A stretch of 53,375 bases of DNA from Roseateles chitinivorans. Lineage in GTDB: Bacteria; Pseudomonadota; Gammaproteobacteria; Burkholderiales; Burkholderiaceae_C. Made by a program: the position numbers and the translations under genes. The notes beneath the pieces are model-generated. The model saw only the letters and a list, made by a program, of their open reading frames with translations. It ran no database searches and was not told the origin of the DNA. The stretch spans positions 1 through 53,375 of the forward strand of contig NZ_PEOG01000038.1 of NCBI RefSeq assembly GCF_002761755.1, written 5' to 3'. Every line of letters starts with the position of its first letter. The first letter of the stretch is position 1. Shown here in pieces: positions 17,451 to 25,937 of the stretch.

Positions 17451-18347
17451 ATGCCTGCCCAAATGAGCACGCCCGGAACCTTTCCGTCTTCCTCGCCGAG
17501 CGCCGCGGCGCCGACGCCCGCGCATGTGGCGATCCTCGATGACGAGGTGGACATCACCCAGTTGCTGGCCGGCTACCTCGCCACCCACGGTTTCCGCACG
17601 ACGCAGCTGCAGACCGGGCGCGCGCTGATGGCGCTGATGGCCGACGACCCGCCGGACCTGGTGCTGCTCGACCTGGGGCTGCCCGGCGAGGACGGTTTCG
17701 TCATCGCGCGGCAACTGCGGGAGCACTGGCGCTGCGGCCTGGTCATCGTGACCGGGCGCGGCGACGCGGTGGACAAGGTCGTCGGGCTGGAGGTCGGCGC
17801 GGACGATTACGTGACCAAGCCCTTCGACCTGCGCGAGCTGGTCGCGCGGGTGAAGGCGGTGCTGAGACGCCTGGCGCCCGGTCCCGATGCGGCGCACGGT
17901 TCCGCGCCCTCGGCCGGACAGGGCGCGGTTCAGGCGGCTCACGGCACCGTGGGCATGCCCGTCCCGGGATCCGCGCGCTTACCGGGGGGCGACCTCGTCC
18001 ATGACCTGTCCGCCGGCCGGGAACGCCTGCATTTCGAGGGATGGACCGTCGACCTCGCGGCGCGTCTGGTCACCGGACCCGATGGCAAGGAGGTGGCGCT
18101 GACGACCGGGGAATTCGACCTGCTGCACACCTTTCTGCTGCATCCGGGGCGGGTGCTGTCGCGGGACTTCCTGCTGGAGCAGACGCGAGGCCGGGAGTCC
18201 GGTCCCTTCGACCGCACGATCGACGTGCAGGTGGGGCGGCTGCGCCGCAAGCTCGGCGCCGAATCCGGCGAAGGCCAGTGGATCAAGTCGGTGCGGGGCG
18301 CCGGCTACCTGTTCGCGCCGAGGGTGACCTCGACGCTGTCGGGCTGA
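17451..18347 (+). CDS. OmpR/PhoB-family response regulator
   Basis: 298 residues. The receiver has D30-D31-E32 and phosphoacceptor D74 (LVLLDLGLPGEDG), and a Lys in YVTKPFD. A winged-helix DNA-binding domain follows (FDLLHTFLLHPGRVLSRDFLLEQTRG, TIDVQVGRLRRKL). A Pro/Ala/Gly-rich linker of about 60 residues joins them, longer than usual. Either ATG 17451 or 17463 could be the start; neither has a strong ribosome site. It sits between two hybrid kinases on one strand, so either could be its partner. Confidence 0.9.
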   Translation: MPAQMSTPGTFPSSSPSAAAPTPAHVAILDDEVDITQLLAGYLATHGFRTTQLQTGRALMALMADDPPDLVLLDLGLPGEDGFVIARQLREHWRCGLVIVTGRGDAVDKVVGLEVGADDYVTKPFDLRELVARVKAVLRRLAPGPDAAHGSAPSAGQGAVQAAHGTVGMPVPGSARLPGGDLVHDLSAGRERLHFEGWTVDLAARLVTGPDGKEVALTTGEFDLLHTFLLHPGRVLSRDFLLEQTRGRESGPFDRTIDVQVGRLRRKLGAESGEGQWIKSVRGAGYLFAPRVTSTLSG

Positions 18348-18354
18348 GGCGGCG

Positions 18355-20451
18355 ATGGACACCTGGCCGACCGACGGCGAGGCCCACGCCGTTTTCCGTG
18401 CCCTGTTCGCCGCGTCGCCGGATGGGCTGATGCTGGTCGACGACTCGGGACGGATCCGGCTCGCCAATCCGACGGCGTCCCAGTTGCTCGGCTACTCGAA
18501 CGAGGAGCTTGTCGGCGCACCGGTCGAGATGCTGGTGCCCGATGCCATCCGCCCACGACACGCGGCCTATCGCCAGGCTTATGAGAGCGCGCCGCGCGCG
18601 CGGCCGATGGGCGGCACGGCGACCGAGCTGGTCGCGCGGCGGCGCGACGGGTCCGAGGTGATGGTGGAGATCGCGCTCAGTCCGCTGCAGCCGCTGGGAC
18701 TGCCCTACACGATGGCGTCGATCCGAAGCGTCGCCGAGTATCCGCGAGTGCGCCAGGCGCTGCAGCGGGCCCGCTACAGCGAGCATCTGGCCCAGCTCGG
18801 CCGGATCGCGGTCGACGCGCTGGACCCGCAGGAGGTGCTGCAGCAGGCGCCGGTGATCGCTGCCCAGGCGCTCGAGGTCGAGCTCGCGATCGTGTTCCTG
18901 CTCGATCCGGGCCGCTCGACCCTGCGCGTGGCCGGCGGCATCGGTCTGCTGGCCGAGGAGGGACTGGGCACCGTGGTGCCGAACCGGCCCGACACGCCGC
19001 CCGGCTTCGTGCTGGCCCAGGGGCGGCCGGTGATCGTCGAGGACTACGGGCGCGACACCCGCTTCGTGGTGCCGCAGGCCTATCGGCGCGCGGGCCTGGT
19101 GTCGGCGCTGTCGGTGCCGCTGTCGGACCGCGGCCGGCCGGTGGGCACCCTGGCGGTGCGCTCGCGCCAGGCCAAGCGCTTCGGCGATGCGGAACTCCGC
19201 TTCCTCGAGTCGGTCGCCAACCTGCTGGGCACCTGCCTGCAGCGCGCGCAGACCGAGGAGGCGCTGCACCATTCGCAGCGGCTCGAGGCGGTCGGACAAC
19301 TGACCGGCGGCATCGCGCACGACTTCAACAACCTGCTGACGGTGATCCAGGGCAACCTGCAAGTGCTGGCCGACCTCCCGGCGGTGACTGACGACGGCTT
19401 CGCGCCGCAGCTGGTGGCGGCCGCGACGCGGGCGTCGCGTCGCGGCGCGGAGCTGACCGGCAAGCTGCTGGCGTTCTCGCGCCGGCAGATGTTGCAGCCG
19501 GCCAGCGTCGACGTGGCGGCGATGATGCGCTCGCTGGCCGACATGCTGCGACGCACGCTGGACCAGCGCATCCGCATCCGCATCGAGGTGGCGCCCGACT
19601 GTCCCGACGTGCAGGCCGATCCGGCGCAGCTGGAGTCGGCGCTGCTCAACATCGCGATCAACGCGCGCGATGCCATGCCCGAAGGCGGCGAACTGGTCTT
19701 CGCGGCCGCGCCGCTGTGCAGCGTGCCGCCGGAGCTCCGCCGAGAGCTGGAGGAAGACGGGCCGCCGCCCGGGCCGGAGACGCCGGCGCGCTACGTCCGC
19801 ATCGCGGTGACCGACAACGGCGTCGGCATGCCAGAGGACGTCAAGGAGCGGGCCTTCGAGCCCTTCTTCACCACCAAGCAGGCAGGGCGGGGCACGGGCC
19901 TCGGCCTGAGCACGGTCTATGGCTTCGCGCGGCAGTCGCGCGGGGCGCTCAGCATCGACAGCACGCCGGGTCGCGGCACGACCCTCACCCTGATCCTGCC
20001 CCGACCGCCGGACGCGCCGGATGGCACGGTGGACGGCGACGCCGTCGTGGAGACGGTGCCGGCGGGCCTGCGGGTGCTGCTGGTGGAGGATGACGCGGAG
20101 GTGCGAGCGGTCGCGCGGCGCTTCCTGGGCGACCTGGGCTGCCGGGTCGCGGCCTGCGCGAGCGGGGAGGAGGCCCTGCGGCACCTGCGCGATCTTGCGG
20201 AACGTGGCGAGGGCGAGGAGCAGCCACAACTGCTGCTGAGCGACATCGCGCTTGGCGCCGGCATGCGCGGCACGGAACTGGCAGCGACGGTCCAGCAGGC
20301 TTGGCCGGACATCGCGGTGCTGCTGGTGTCCGGCTTCTCGGCGGAGTTGCTGGGTTCCGGCCCGGAGGCCGCGTTCGGCTGGGAGCTGCTGCCCAAGCCC
20401 TATGACCGCAACGCGCTGGCGCGGGCGATCGCCAAGGTGCTCAGTCGCTGA
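18355..20451 (+). CDS. PAS-GAF hybrid histidine kinase
   Basis: 698 residues, starting seven bases after the OmpR-type gene. Order: PAS (about 10-125; '[23 protein letters not shown]'); GAF (about 145-295); HisKA with H322 ([11 protein letters not shown]); HATPase ([30 protein letters not shown]); and a receiver with phosphoacceptor D630. The HDFNNLL form is typical of soluble hybrid kinases that pass phosphate to an internal receiver. No membrane segment is present, so it senses a cytoplasmic signal. Confidence 0.9.
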   Translation: MDTWPTDGEAHAVFRALFAASPDGLMLVDDSGRIRLANPTASQLLGYSNEELVGAPVEMLVPDAIRPRHAAYRQAYESAPRARPMGGTATELVARRRDGSEVMVEIALSPLQPLGLPYTMASIRSVAEYPRVRQALQRARYSEHLAQLGRIAVDALDPQEVLQQAPVIAAQALEVELAIVFLLDPGRSTLRVAGGIGLLAEEGLGTVVPNRPDTPPGFVLAQGRPVIVEDYGRDTRFVVPQAYRRAGLVSALSVPLSDRGRPVGTLAVRSRQAKRFGDAELRFLESVANLLGTCLQRAQTEEALHHSQRLEAVGQLTGGIAHDFNNLLTVIQGNLQVLADLPAVTDDGFAPQLVAAATRASRRGAELTGKLLAFSRRQMLQPASVDVAAMMRSLADMLRRTLDQRIRIRIEVAPDCPDVQADPAQLESALLNIAINARDAMPEGGELVFAAAPLCSVPPELRRELEEDGPPPGPETPARYVRIAVTDNGVGMPEDVKERAFEPFFTTKQAGRGTGLGLSTVYGFARQSRGALSIDSTPGRGTTLTLILPRPPDAPDGTVDGDAVVETVPAGLRVLLVEDDAEVRAVARRFLGDLGCRVAACASGEEALRHLRDLAERGEGEEQPQLLLSDIALGAGMRGTELAATVQQAWPDIAVLLVSGFSAELLGSGPEAAFGWELLPKPYDRNALARAIAKVLSR

Positions 20452-20475
20452 CCGGCGGCGTGTCCGCCGCCATCG

Positions 20476-21402
20476 TCACTGGACCGCGGTCTGGCCGTCG
20501 GCCGGCAGGCCGCCGATGACGAACTGCTCCAGCCGTTCCAGGTCGGGAATCGAGATCTGCCGGCGGCCGCGTTCGCCGAAGCGGATGAGACCTTCACGAC
20601 TGAGTCGGGACAGGCAGCGGCTGACGGTCTCCAGCGTCATGCCCAGGTAGTTGCCGAGGTCGGCGCGCGTCATGCGCAGGGTCAGTTCATCGGCGCGCAG
20701 GCCGCGCTGGTGCATGCTGCGGGCCCAGGCGCAGAGGAACTCCGCCACCCGCGCCAGCGAAGCCAGCGTGCAGACCGACATCAGCGACTGCCGCTCATGG
20801 GTGATCTCGGTGCTCATGCCTTCGTGGACGATGGCCATCATCTCGGGGTGGCGCGCGCAGGCCTCGGTCAGCGTGTCGTACGGAATGATCGAGATGTTGC
20901 CCGTGTCCATCGCGACGGCGTCGCAGGGATGGCGGCCTTGCGCGATGCCGCTGAAGCCCAGCCAGTCGCCGCGGAACTTCAGGCTGACGATCTGCTCGCG
21001 CCCATCCAGGCTGCGGCTCACCAGCTTGAAGGCGCCGGCGTTGATCAGGTAGACGGTGTTGAAGGGCTGCGCGGCGCGGAAGATCATGTCGCCGGCACGC
21101 ACGACCTTGGCGCTGGGCTGGATGAGGTCTCGGATGATGCGCATCGCCTCGAGCATGCGCTGGTGGGGATCGCGCAGGGCGGGCCGGGATTCGCTGGTGC
21201 TGACCGCGAAAGGCAGGCGGGTCAGGGGACGGAGTTCGGAGACGGCGGTCGCGGCCGGGGGAAGCGCCAGCGAAGCCAGTCGGGACGATGGGGACGAGAG
21301 GGGCGCGAGGGGCGCAATGCGCGGGCGACCTGCCGGGGCATCGCGCAGACGGTCGCGGGAAAGGTCGCTCGAGGGGGAGGCGATGGCGATGGCGCTGTGC
21401 AT
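20476..21402 (-). CDS. Crp/Fnr-family transcription regulator
   Basis: 308 residues with a Ser/Pro/Ala-rich N-terminal extension of about 70 residues, a cyclic-nucleotide-binding-like beta barrel (VVRAGDMIFRAAQPFNTVYLINAGAFKL, GREQIVSLKFRGDWLGF) and a Crp-type winged helix (MTRADLGNYLGMTLETVSRCLSRL, GLIRFG). The recognition helix 'ETVSRCLS' is of FNR type, so TTGAT-N4-ATCAA sites are expected. The N-terminal Cys cluster of oxygen-sensing FNR is absent, so it is closer to Anr/FixK-like or redox-insensitive members. An FNR-type box lies 172 bases upstream, before the divergent gene. Confidence 0.9.
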   Translation of the reverse strand: MHSAIAIASPSSDLSRDRLRDAPAGRPRIAPLAPLSSPSSRLASLALPPAATAVSELRPLTRLPFAVSTSESRPALRDPHQRMLEAMRIIRDLIQPSAKVVRAGDMIFRAAQPFNTVYLINAGAFKLVSRSLDGREQIVSLKFRGDWLGFSGIAQGRHPCDAVAMDTGNISIIPYDTLTEACARHPEMMAIVHEGMSTEITHERQSLMSVCTLASLARVAEFLCAWARSMHQRGLRADELTLRMTRADLGNYLGMTLETVSRCLSRLSREGLIRFGERGRRQISIPDLERLEQFVIGGLPADGQTAVQ

Positions 21403-21573
21403 GATGGTCTCGTGGTTGGTGGCGTTGAGGAGATGCTAGGAAGCGCGCGCAACGGCCGCGCCAATCCTTGACATCGCTCGGCAACAGTTGGTGAACCCTC
21501 TGTGACGGTTCAGTAACGGCCCCTCAAGACGCCGCAGCATTCCTGCGGGTCGAGGCGCGCCAACCGCGGTCGT

Positions 21574-21587
21574 TTGACATCGATCAA
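21574..21587. promoter_or_regulatory. FNR/ANR-type box TTGAC-ATCG-ATCAA
   Basis: TTGAC (21574-21578), four bases, ATCAA (21583-21587) fits the TTGAY-N4-RTCAA consensus. It lies 117 bases before the OTCase-like start and in the 302-base divergent region 21403-21704 shared with the Crp/Fnr gene. A half-site TTGAC-ATCG-CTCGG occurs at 21468-21481, closer to the Crp/Fnr gene. No other element is recognisable in the gap. Confidence 0.6.
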
Positions 21588-21704
21588 CGCCTCCCGGCGT
21601 GGGCTGACTACGCTCCCCACCTCGCTGCCGACGCGTGTCGCTCGAGCACCTTCCAGCGCCTCACCCGTCCTCCTTCCCAAGCCTGCGTTCCGCGCCTGTC
21701 GACC

Positions 21705-22178
21705 ATGCCGCATCACGCCCCGCCGCTGCCTGCGATGCCGACCTCCGTCCAGCCCCTGTCCTCGGCCGCGCTGGAACGGTCCGCGGACGAACTCGCGCAG
21801 GCCGCGCAGCGCGGCGCACCGCATCGGCCGCTCGTCGGCATGCGCCTGGGGCTGTTCTGTGGCGATGAACGCTCGGAGTCGGTCGGGTCGCTGCGCGAGG
21901 CGGCCCAGTCGCTGGGCGCGCAGGTCACGATGCTCGACCCGGCGCGAGCGCTGGAGGAGGGCGCCGCGCTCGACGAGGTCGCCCGGCTGCTGGGGCATCT
22001 CTACGCGGCGGTGGCGTGCGAGGGCGTGCCTGCCGCCGTCATGCAGGGTCTGGCGACGGCCGCGGTGGTGCCGGTGCTCGACGCGCGCGCGGTGCTGGCG
22101 CCCGTGTCCGGCCACGGCATGAGCGCCGAGCGGCGCCCCTGGCTCGCGCAGGCGGCGCTGCTGGCCGCGCTGCGCTGA
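21705..22178 (+). CDS. Short OTCase-like protein
   Basis: 157 residues. The central part ('GMRLGLFCGDERSESVGSLREAAQSLGAQVTMLDPA', 'VARLLGHLYAAVACEG', 'VPVLDARA') follows the carbamoyl-phosphate-binding N-terminal half of ornithine carbamoyltransferases. The STRTR phosphate-binding loop is missing and there is no C-terminal ornithine domain. Small proteins of this type are often labelled OTCase in Burkholderiales but are unlikely to be catalytic. The FNR-type box upstream suggests control by oxygen or redox state. The start could also be ATG 21738. Confidence 0.6.
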   Translation: MPHHAPPLPAMPTSVQPLSSAALERSADELAQAAQRGAPHRPLVGMRLGLFCGDERSESVGSLREAAQSLGAQVTMLDPARALEEGAALDEVARLLGHLYAAVACEGVPAAVMQGLATAAVVPVLDARAVLAPVSGHGMSAERRPWLAQAALLAALR

Positions 22179-22188
22179 GCCCTGTCGC

Positions 22189-22779
22189 TTACTTCTTCTT
22201 GTCGGCCGCCTTGGTGGCCTGCTCGAGGGCTTGCGCCTCCTGCAAATGATGCTGCAAGGCCGGCAGCATCTTGGCGGCCCAGGCCTTCACCTCGGCGTCC
22301 TTCGCGTCCTTGGACGCCTTCTCGAACAGCTTGACGGCGTCCTTGTGCGCGCCGACCTGGTTCTCGGCGTAATGGTGGTCGAAGCTGGTCCCGTCGCGCT
22401 GCTCCAGGATCTTGGCCTTGCCCTTCTGGACCATGCTGGCATCGGTCGGGAGCTTCACGCCCTTGGACGCGGCCAGCGTCTGCAGCTCCGAGTCGGCCTT
22501 CTTGTGGTCGTCCATCATCTTCTGGGCGAAAGCCTTGACGTCCGCGCTGGTGCCCTTCTTGAGGGCGAGGTCAGCGGCCGCGATCTCGGCGAAGTTGGAC
22601 TCGGCGGCGTTCTTCATGAAGCTGCTGTCCGCATGCGAGCGCGCCGCCGAGGCGGGCGTGGCCGCCGTCGTGGCGGTCTGGGCGGCGACGGTGCCGGCGG
22701 CCAGGGTGCCGCCCAGGGCCAGGGCGATCGCTGCGATCGCGGGCAGGGCCCGCGGGCGGGAGGAGGCGATGACGGTCAT
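22189..22779 (-). CDS. DUF4142-family periplasmic protein
   Basis: 196 residues from ATG 22779 (GGAGT upstream). A signal peptide (cut near 'VAAQT', about residue 34) precedes a helical ferritin-like-fold DUF4142 domain: 'SSFMKNAAESNFAEIAAADLALKKGTS', 'VKAFAQKMMDDHKKADSEL' and a C-terminal 'LPALQHHLQEAQAL', ending in a Lys-rich tail. Function is unknown; such proteins are often linked to stress. Its terminal codons abut the convergent OTCase-like gene (10 bases apart). Confidence 0.9.
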   Translation of the reverse strand: MTVIASSRPRALPAIAAIALALGGTLAAGTVAAQTATTAATPASAARSHADSSFMKNAAESNFAEIAAADLALKKGTSADVKAFAQKMMDDHKKADSELQTLAASKGVKLPTDASMVQKGKAKILEQRDGTSFDHHYAENQVGAHKDAVKLFEKASKDAKDAEVKAWAAKMLPALQHHLQEAQALEQATKAADKKK

Positions 22780-22868
22780 GGGGATCACTCCATGAAGTGT
22801 TGATGCCGGGGAGACAGCAATCCCGGTTCCCGCGCCACCACCGCGCGCCGCGCGGCCCCAATAAGGCG

Positions 22869-23864
22869 TCAGGATCTCGGCAGCGACTTGTACTGTTGGC
22901 CGACCTCCGTCAGCGTGCCGGCGGTGCCGAAGAGGCTGGTGAAATGCGGATCCGGCGACCAGCGGCCGGTGAACCAGGCATAGCGGACCACATCCGAGCG
23001 GGTTTCGCAGATCCTGACCATGTCCGCCATCTGCGCCTTCTGCTTCGCCGCGGAGTCGATCTGCGCGGCCCCGTCGCCGACATGCCAGTTGGCCATCTCG
23101 GTGATCCAGAACGGCTTGCCGTACTTTTCCAGCCGCGTGAGCTGATCGTCGAGCCCGTAGTCGTACCAGTGGAAGGCGAGCGCGTCGATCTGCGGATCGC
23201 GGCCACCATGGGCGGTGCGGTAGGCGGCGATGAAGGCGTCCATCCAGACCACCGGGTCGGTGTAACCGGCCATCGTGCCCCAGGTAATCGCTGGACCGAC
23301 CAGCTTGACCCCGGTCTGCCGCGCCACCTCCTCGTAACGCGGCCACTGGGCGGCGGCTTCCGTCGGTGTCTTGTTGGCCTGGTCGGTGAGGTTGGGCTCG
23401 TTGAGCACCAGCAGCGACTTCAGCTCCGGCCGCGACTTCAGGTAGGCGACGACGTCGGCCGTGTCGAAGTCGAAGTTCCAGAGCATCGGCACATGTTCCA
23501 TCGCTCCGGCGATGGTCGGTTGCGCGAGCACTGCCGCGTTCGGCTTGAGGGCCCAGTTCACCCACCAGCCGACGCTGCCGCCAGAGAGCGCGCTGAAATC
23601 GGCGGCGTCCTTCAGGTCGTAGGCCAGGCCACGCTTGACCGCCGAGGTCGCCGGCGGTGGCGCGGGAGGCGTCGGGGCGGTGGGCGACGCCTGCGCTTCG
23701 CCGCCACCGCCGCCGCCGCCGCAGGCGGACATCGTGGCCGCCAGGGCGCCTGCGCCGGCGATCAGGAGCAGGCGGCGACGTTCGCCATCGGGCGGGGGCG
23801 GGGCGATGAGCGGGTTCGCGGCATCGACCGCGTTCGCGGCGGCAGGCATCGGGGTCGGCTTCAT
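22869..23864 (-). CDS. GH128-like glycoside hydrolase lipoprotein
   Basis: 331 residues from ATG 23864. After an Arg-Arg-Arg and hydrophobic stretch there is a lipobox 'MSAC' and a run of Gly, then a Pro/Thr linker, then a TIM-barrel 'Glyco_hydro_cc' (Asl1/GH128-like) domain. The sequence shows 'VLNEPNLTDQ' for the acid/base Glu and 'FWITEMANWH' for the nucleophile Glu, with 'LAFHWYDYG' between. Family members cleave beta-1,3-glucans, as in fungal walls. It is anchored at the cell surface or periplasm. It lies just before the T6SS operon but on the opposite strand. Confidence 0.78.
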   Translation of the reverse strand: MKPTPMPAAANAVDAANPLIAPPPPDGERRRLLLIAGAGALAATMSACGGGGGGGEAQASPTAPTPPAPPPATSAVKRGLAYDLKDAADFSALSGGSVGWWVNWALKPNAAVLAQPTIAGAMEHVPMLWNFDFDTADVVAYLKSRPELKSLLVLNEPNLTDQANKTPTEAAAQWPRYEEVARQTGVKLVGPAITWGTMAGYTDPVVWMDAFIAAYRTAHGGRDPQIDALAFHWYDYGLDDQLTRLEKYGKPFWITEMANWHVGDGAAQIDSAAKQKAQMADMVRICETRSDVVRYAWFTGRWSPDPHFTSLFGTAGTLTEVGQQYKSLPRS

Positions 23865-24063
23865 GGTGCGGGCCTCTTGTTGGCTGGACTTGGCTGGAGG
23901 CGGTCCGCCGCTCTCCCTCCCGAGGAGAACGCGTCGCATGGGCCTCGTGCGCCCAGGGACCGGCGGACTCGCCGGAGTGGATCTGTCCCTGACAGAAGGG
24001 ACAGGTCTTGCGGGGGCGGAGTATGGCGGCACGGCCTTGTTCTTGTCCCGCACCGAAACACAT

Positions 24064-24093
24064 CGTTAATGTTTCTGTGCGTCCGCATTAACG
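24064..24093. promoter_or_regulatory. CGTTAATG-N14-CATTAACG palindrome
   Basis: An 8-base arm (24064-24071) and its exact complement (24086-24093) are separated by 14 bases. It lies in the 415-base divergent gap 23865-24279 between the GH128-like gene and tssA, in AT-rich DNA. The size and symmetry fit an operator for a dimeric regulator. Confidence 0.45.
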
Positions 24094-24198
24094 CCGCTAC
24101 CTCCAAAGAGGGAGCGGCCGCGGGCCGCCCGTTCGGCGGGGACGGCGGTGGTGGCGGGCGGCGGTGCAATCCCTAGGCTGAGCGGCCGCCTGAGGGGC

Positions 24199-24224
24199 AA
24201 AGTGACTTTCGACCACTGTGCGCG
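24199..24224 (+). promoter_or_regulatory. T6SS promoter motif AAAGTGACTTTCG-N7-TGCGCG upstream of tssA
   Basis: AAAGTGACTTTCG (24199-24211) and TGCGCG (24219-24224) are repeated with identical spacing upstream of vgrG-1. The core AAAGT-G-ACTTT is itself palindromic. It starts 81 bases before the chosen tssA start; the vgrG-1 copy is 73 bases before its start. Confidence 0.6.
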
Positions 24225-24279
24225 GTTACAGCTGTCAATAGAGTCCATGGCATGCAACTGTTCCGCTGCCTCCGACGCG

Positions 24280-25311
24280 ATGGCTGATCTCGACCTCGAC
24301 GCGCTGCTTGCCCCGCTGCAGGACGACGCCCCATGTGGCGCCGACCTGGAGTACGACCCTGCCTTCCTCGCGCTGGAAGCCGCAGGCGCCGGCAAGCCGG
24401 AACAGCAGTACGGCGACACCGTCATCCCGGCCGAGGAGCCGGACTGGCCGGCGGTGCACGAGCAGGCCCTGGCCCTGGCCCGGCGCACCCGCGACCTGCG
24501 CGTGGCCGTGTGGCTGGCCCGCGCCGGCGCCCGCCTGCATGGCTTCGGCGCGGCGCTCGACGGCCTGTCGCTGATCCGCGGCCTGCTGGAGCGCCATTGG
24601 GCGCATGTCCATCCGCAACTGGACGCCTCGGACAACGACGATCCCACGATGCGCCTGAACGCGCTGCAGCCGCTGGTCAGCGGTACCGCGGCGATCGCGG
24701 ATTTCCGCGCGGCCAGCCTGACCGGCCAGCGCGGCGGCCCGCGGGTGCGGGACGTGGAGCTGGCGCTCGGCAATGCCGATCCGATGGCCGACGAATCCGT
24801 GCCGTCGCCCGAAGGCCTGATGGCCGGGCTGGCGGCGCAGGCCGCGAACGATCCGGCGCTGGCCGCCCGGCTGCATGAATCGCTGCCGACCGTGCAGGGC
24901 ATCGTCGCGGCGATCGAGACCCCGCTGGGCGCCGGCCACGGCCCCGATTTCGCGCCGCTGCTGCGCCTGTTCAAGCCGCTGGCCGCGGCCGCCGGACAAC
25001 TGCAAGGGCAGGGCGGCGGGGCCGTCGAGCTGCCCGCGGAAGCCGCTGGCGCGCCGGCCGGCCCCGTGGTCGGCGGAATGATCGCCGGCGCGGTCGCCGC
25101 GCCCGGCACGATCGCCAGCCGCGACGACGCGGTGCGCGCGCTGCAGCGCGCCTGCGAATGGATCGAGCGCCATGAGCCCAGCAATCCCGCGCCGCTGCTG
25201 ATCCGCCGCGCGCAGCGGCTCATGAGCAAGAACTTCATGGAAATCATGCGCGACCTCAATCCCGAGGGCGTGCACGAGATCGAGAAGCTCGCCGGCACCC
25301 CCAGCGAGTGA
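24280..25311 (+). CDS. tssA: T6SS protein TssA
   Basis: 343 residues from ATG 24280 (MADLDLDALLAPL); ATG 24247 would add 11 residues. The ImpA-like N-terminal domain has 'DDAPCGADLEYDPAFL', 'RTRDLRVAVWLARAG' and 'HWAHVHPQLDASDNDDPTMRLNAL'. The C-terminus 'ACEWIERHEPSNPAPLLIRRAQRLMSKNFMEIMRDL' is the standard TssA tail. TssA binds the baseplate and tail end and guides sheath/tube polymerisation. It opens the operon; tssB starts 68 bases after its stop. No strong ribosome site is visible at either start, so the start is chosen by family alignment and promoter distance. Confidence 0.93.
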   Translation: MADLDLDALLAPLQDDAPCGADLEYDPAFLALEAAGAGKPEQQYGDTVIPAEEPDWPAVHEQALALARRTRDLRVAVWLARAGARLHGFGAALDGLSLIRGLLERHWAHVHPQLDASDNDDPTMRLNALQPLVSGTAAIADFRAASLTGQRGGPRVRDVELALGNADPMADESVPSPEGLMAGLAAQAANDPALAARLHESLPTVQGIVAAIETPLGAGHGPDFAPLLRLFKPLAAAAGQLQGQGGGAVELPAEAAGAPAGPVVGGMIAGAVAAPGTIASRDDAVRALQRACEWIERHEPSNPAPLLIRRAQRLMSKNFMEIMRDLNPEGVHEIEKLAGTPSE

Positions 25312-25379
25312 TCCACCGGTTCCCCGACGTCCTTCCACTTTCGTACCTTTCACCCGATCCACGCTTCAAGGAGCACCCC

Positions 25380-25889
25380 ATGGCCACCAGCAGCCAGAAG
25401 TTCATCGCCAGGAATCGCGCCCCGCGCGTGCAGATCGAGTACGACGTCGAGCTCTACGGCGCCGAGAAGAAGGTGCAGCTGCCCTTCGTGATGGGCGTGC
25501 TGTCGGACCTGTCGGGCAAGCCCACCGAGCCGCTGCCGCCGGTGTCGGACCGCAAGTTCCTGGACTTCGACGTCGACAACTTCGATGCCCGCATGAAGGC
25601 GATGAAGCCGCGCGTCTCGTTCGCCGTGCCCAACACGCTGACCGGCGAAGGCAACCTGATGGTCGACCTGACCTTCGAGTCGATGGACGACTTCTCGCCG
25701 GCCGCGGTCGCGCGCAAGGTGGACGGCCTCAAGCAGTTGCTGGAGGCGCGCCAGCAACTGGCCAACCTGATCACCTACATGGACGGCAAGGCCGGCGCCG
25801 AGCAGCTGATCGCCAAGGTGGTCAAGGACGAGGCGCTGCTGAAGTCGCTGGCCTCGGCCCAGAAACCCGCCGACGACGCCGCGCAATAA
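25380..25889 (+). CDS. tssB: T6SS sheath protein TssB
   Basis: 169 residues from ATG 25380, with AAGGAG upstream. It has the full small-sheath signature: 'RAPRVQIEYDVELYGAEKKVQLPFVMGVLSDLSG', 'KFLDFDVDNFDARMKAMKPRV', 'LTFESMDDFSPAAVARKVDGL'. TssB forms the contractile sheath with TssC; its length is normal. tssC starts 48 bases downstream, consistent with equimolar expression. Confidence 0.97.
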   Translation: MATSSQKFIARNRAPRVQIEYDVELYGAEKKVQLPFVMGVLSDLSGKPTEPLPPVSDRKFLDFDVDNFDARMKAMKPRVSFAVPNTLTGEGNLMVDLTFESMDDFSPAAVARKVDGLKQLLEARQQLANLITYMDGKAGAEQLIAKVVKDEALLKSLASAQKPADDAAQ

Positions 25890-25937
25890 GCGCCGCGCGC
25901 CCTCAGACCCATCGACGGACCCCACGGAGCACGCACC

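Noticed and set aside
15576..17942. 788-codon minus-strand open frame
   Set aside because: It is antisense to the MEDS, hybrid kinase and OmpR-type genes, all with intact motifs; the translation has no domain pattern.
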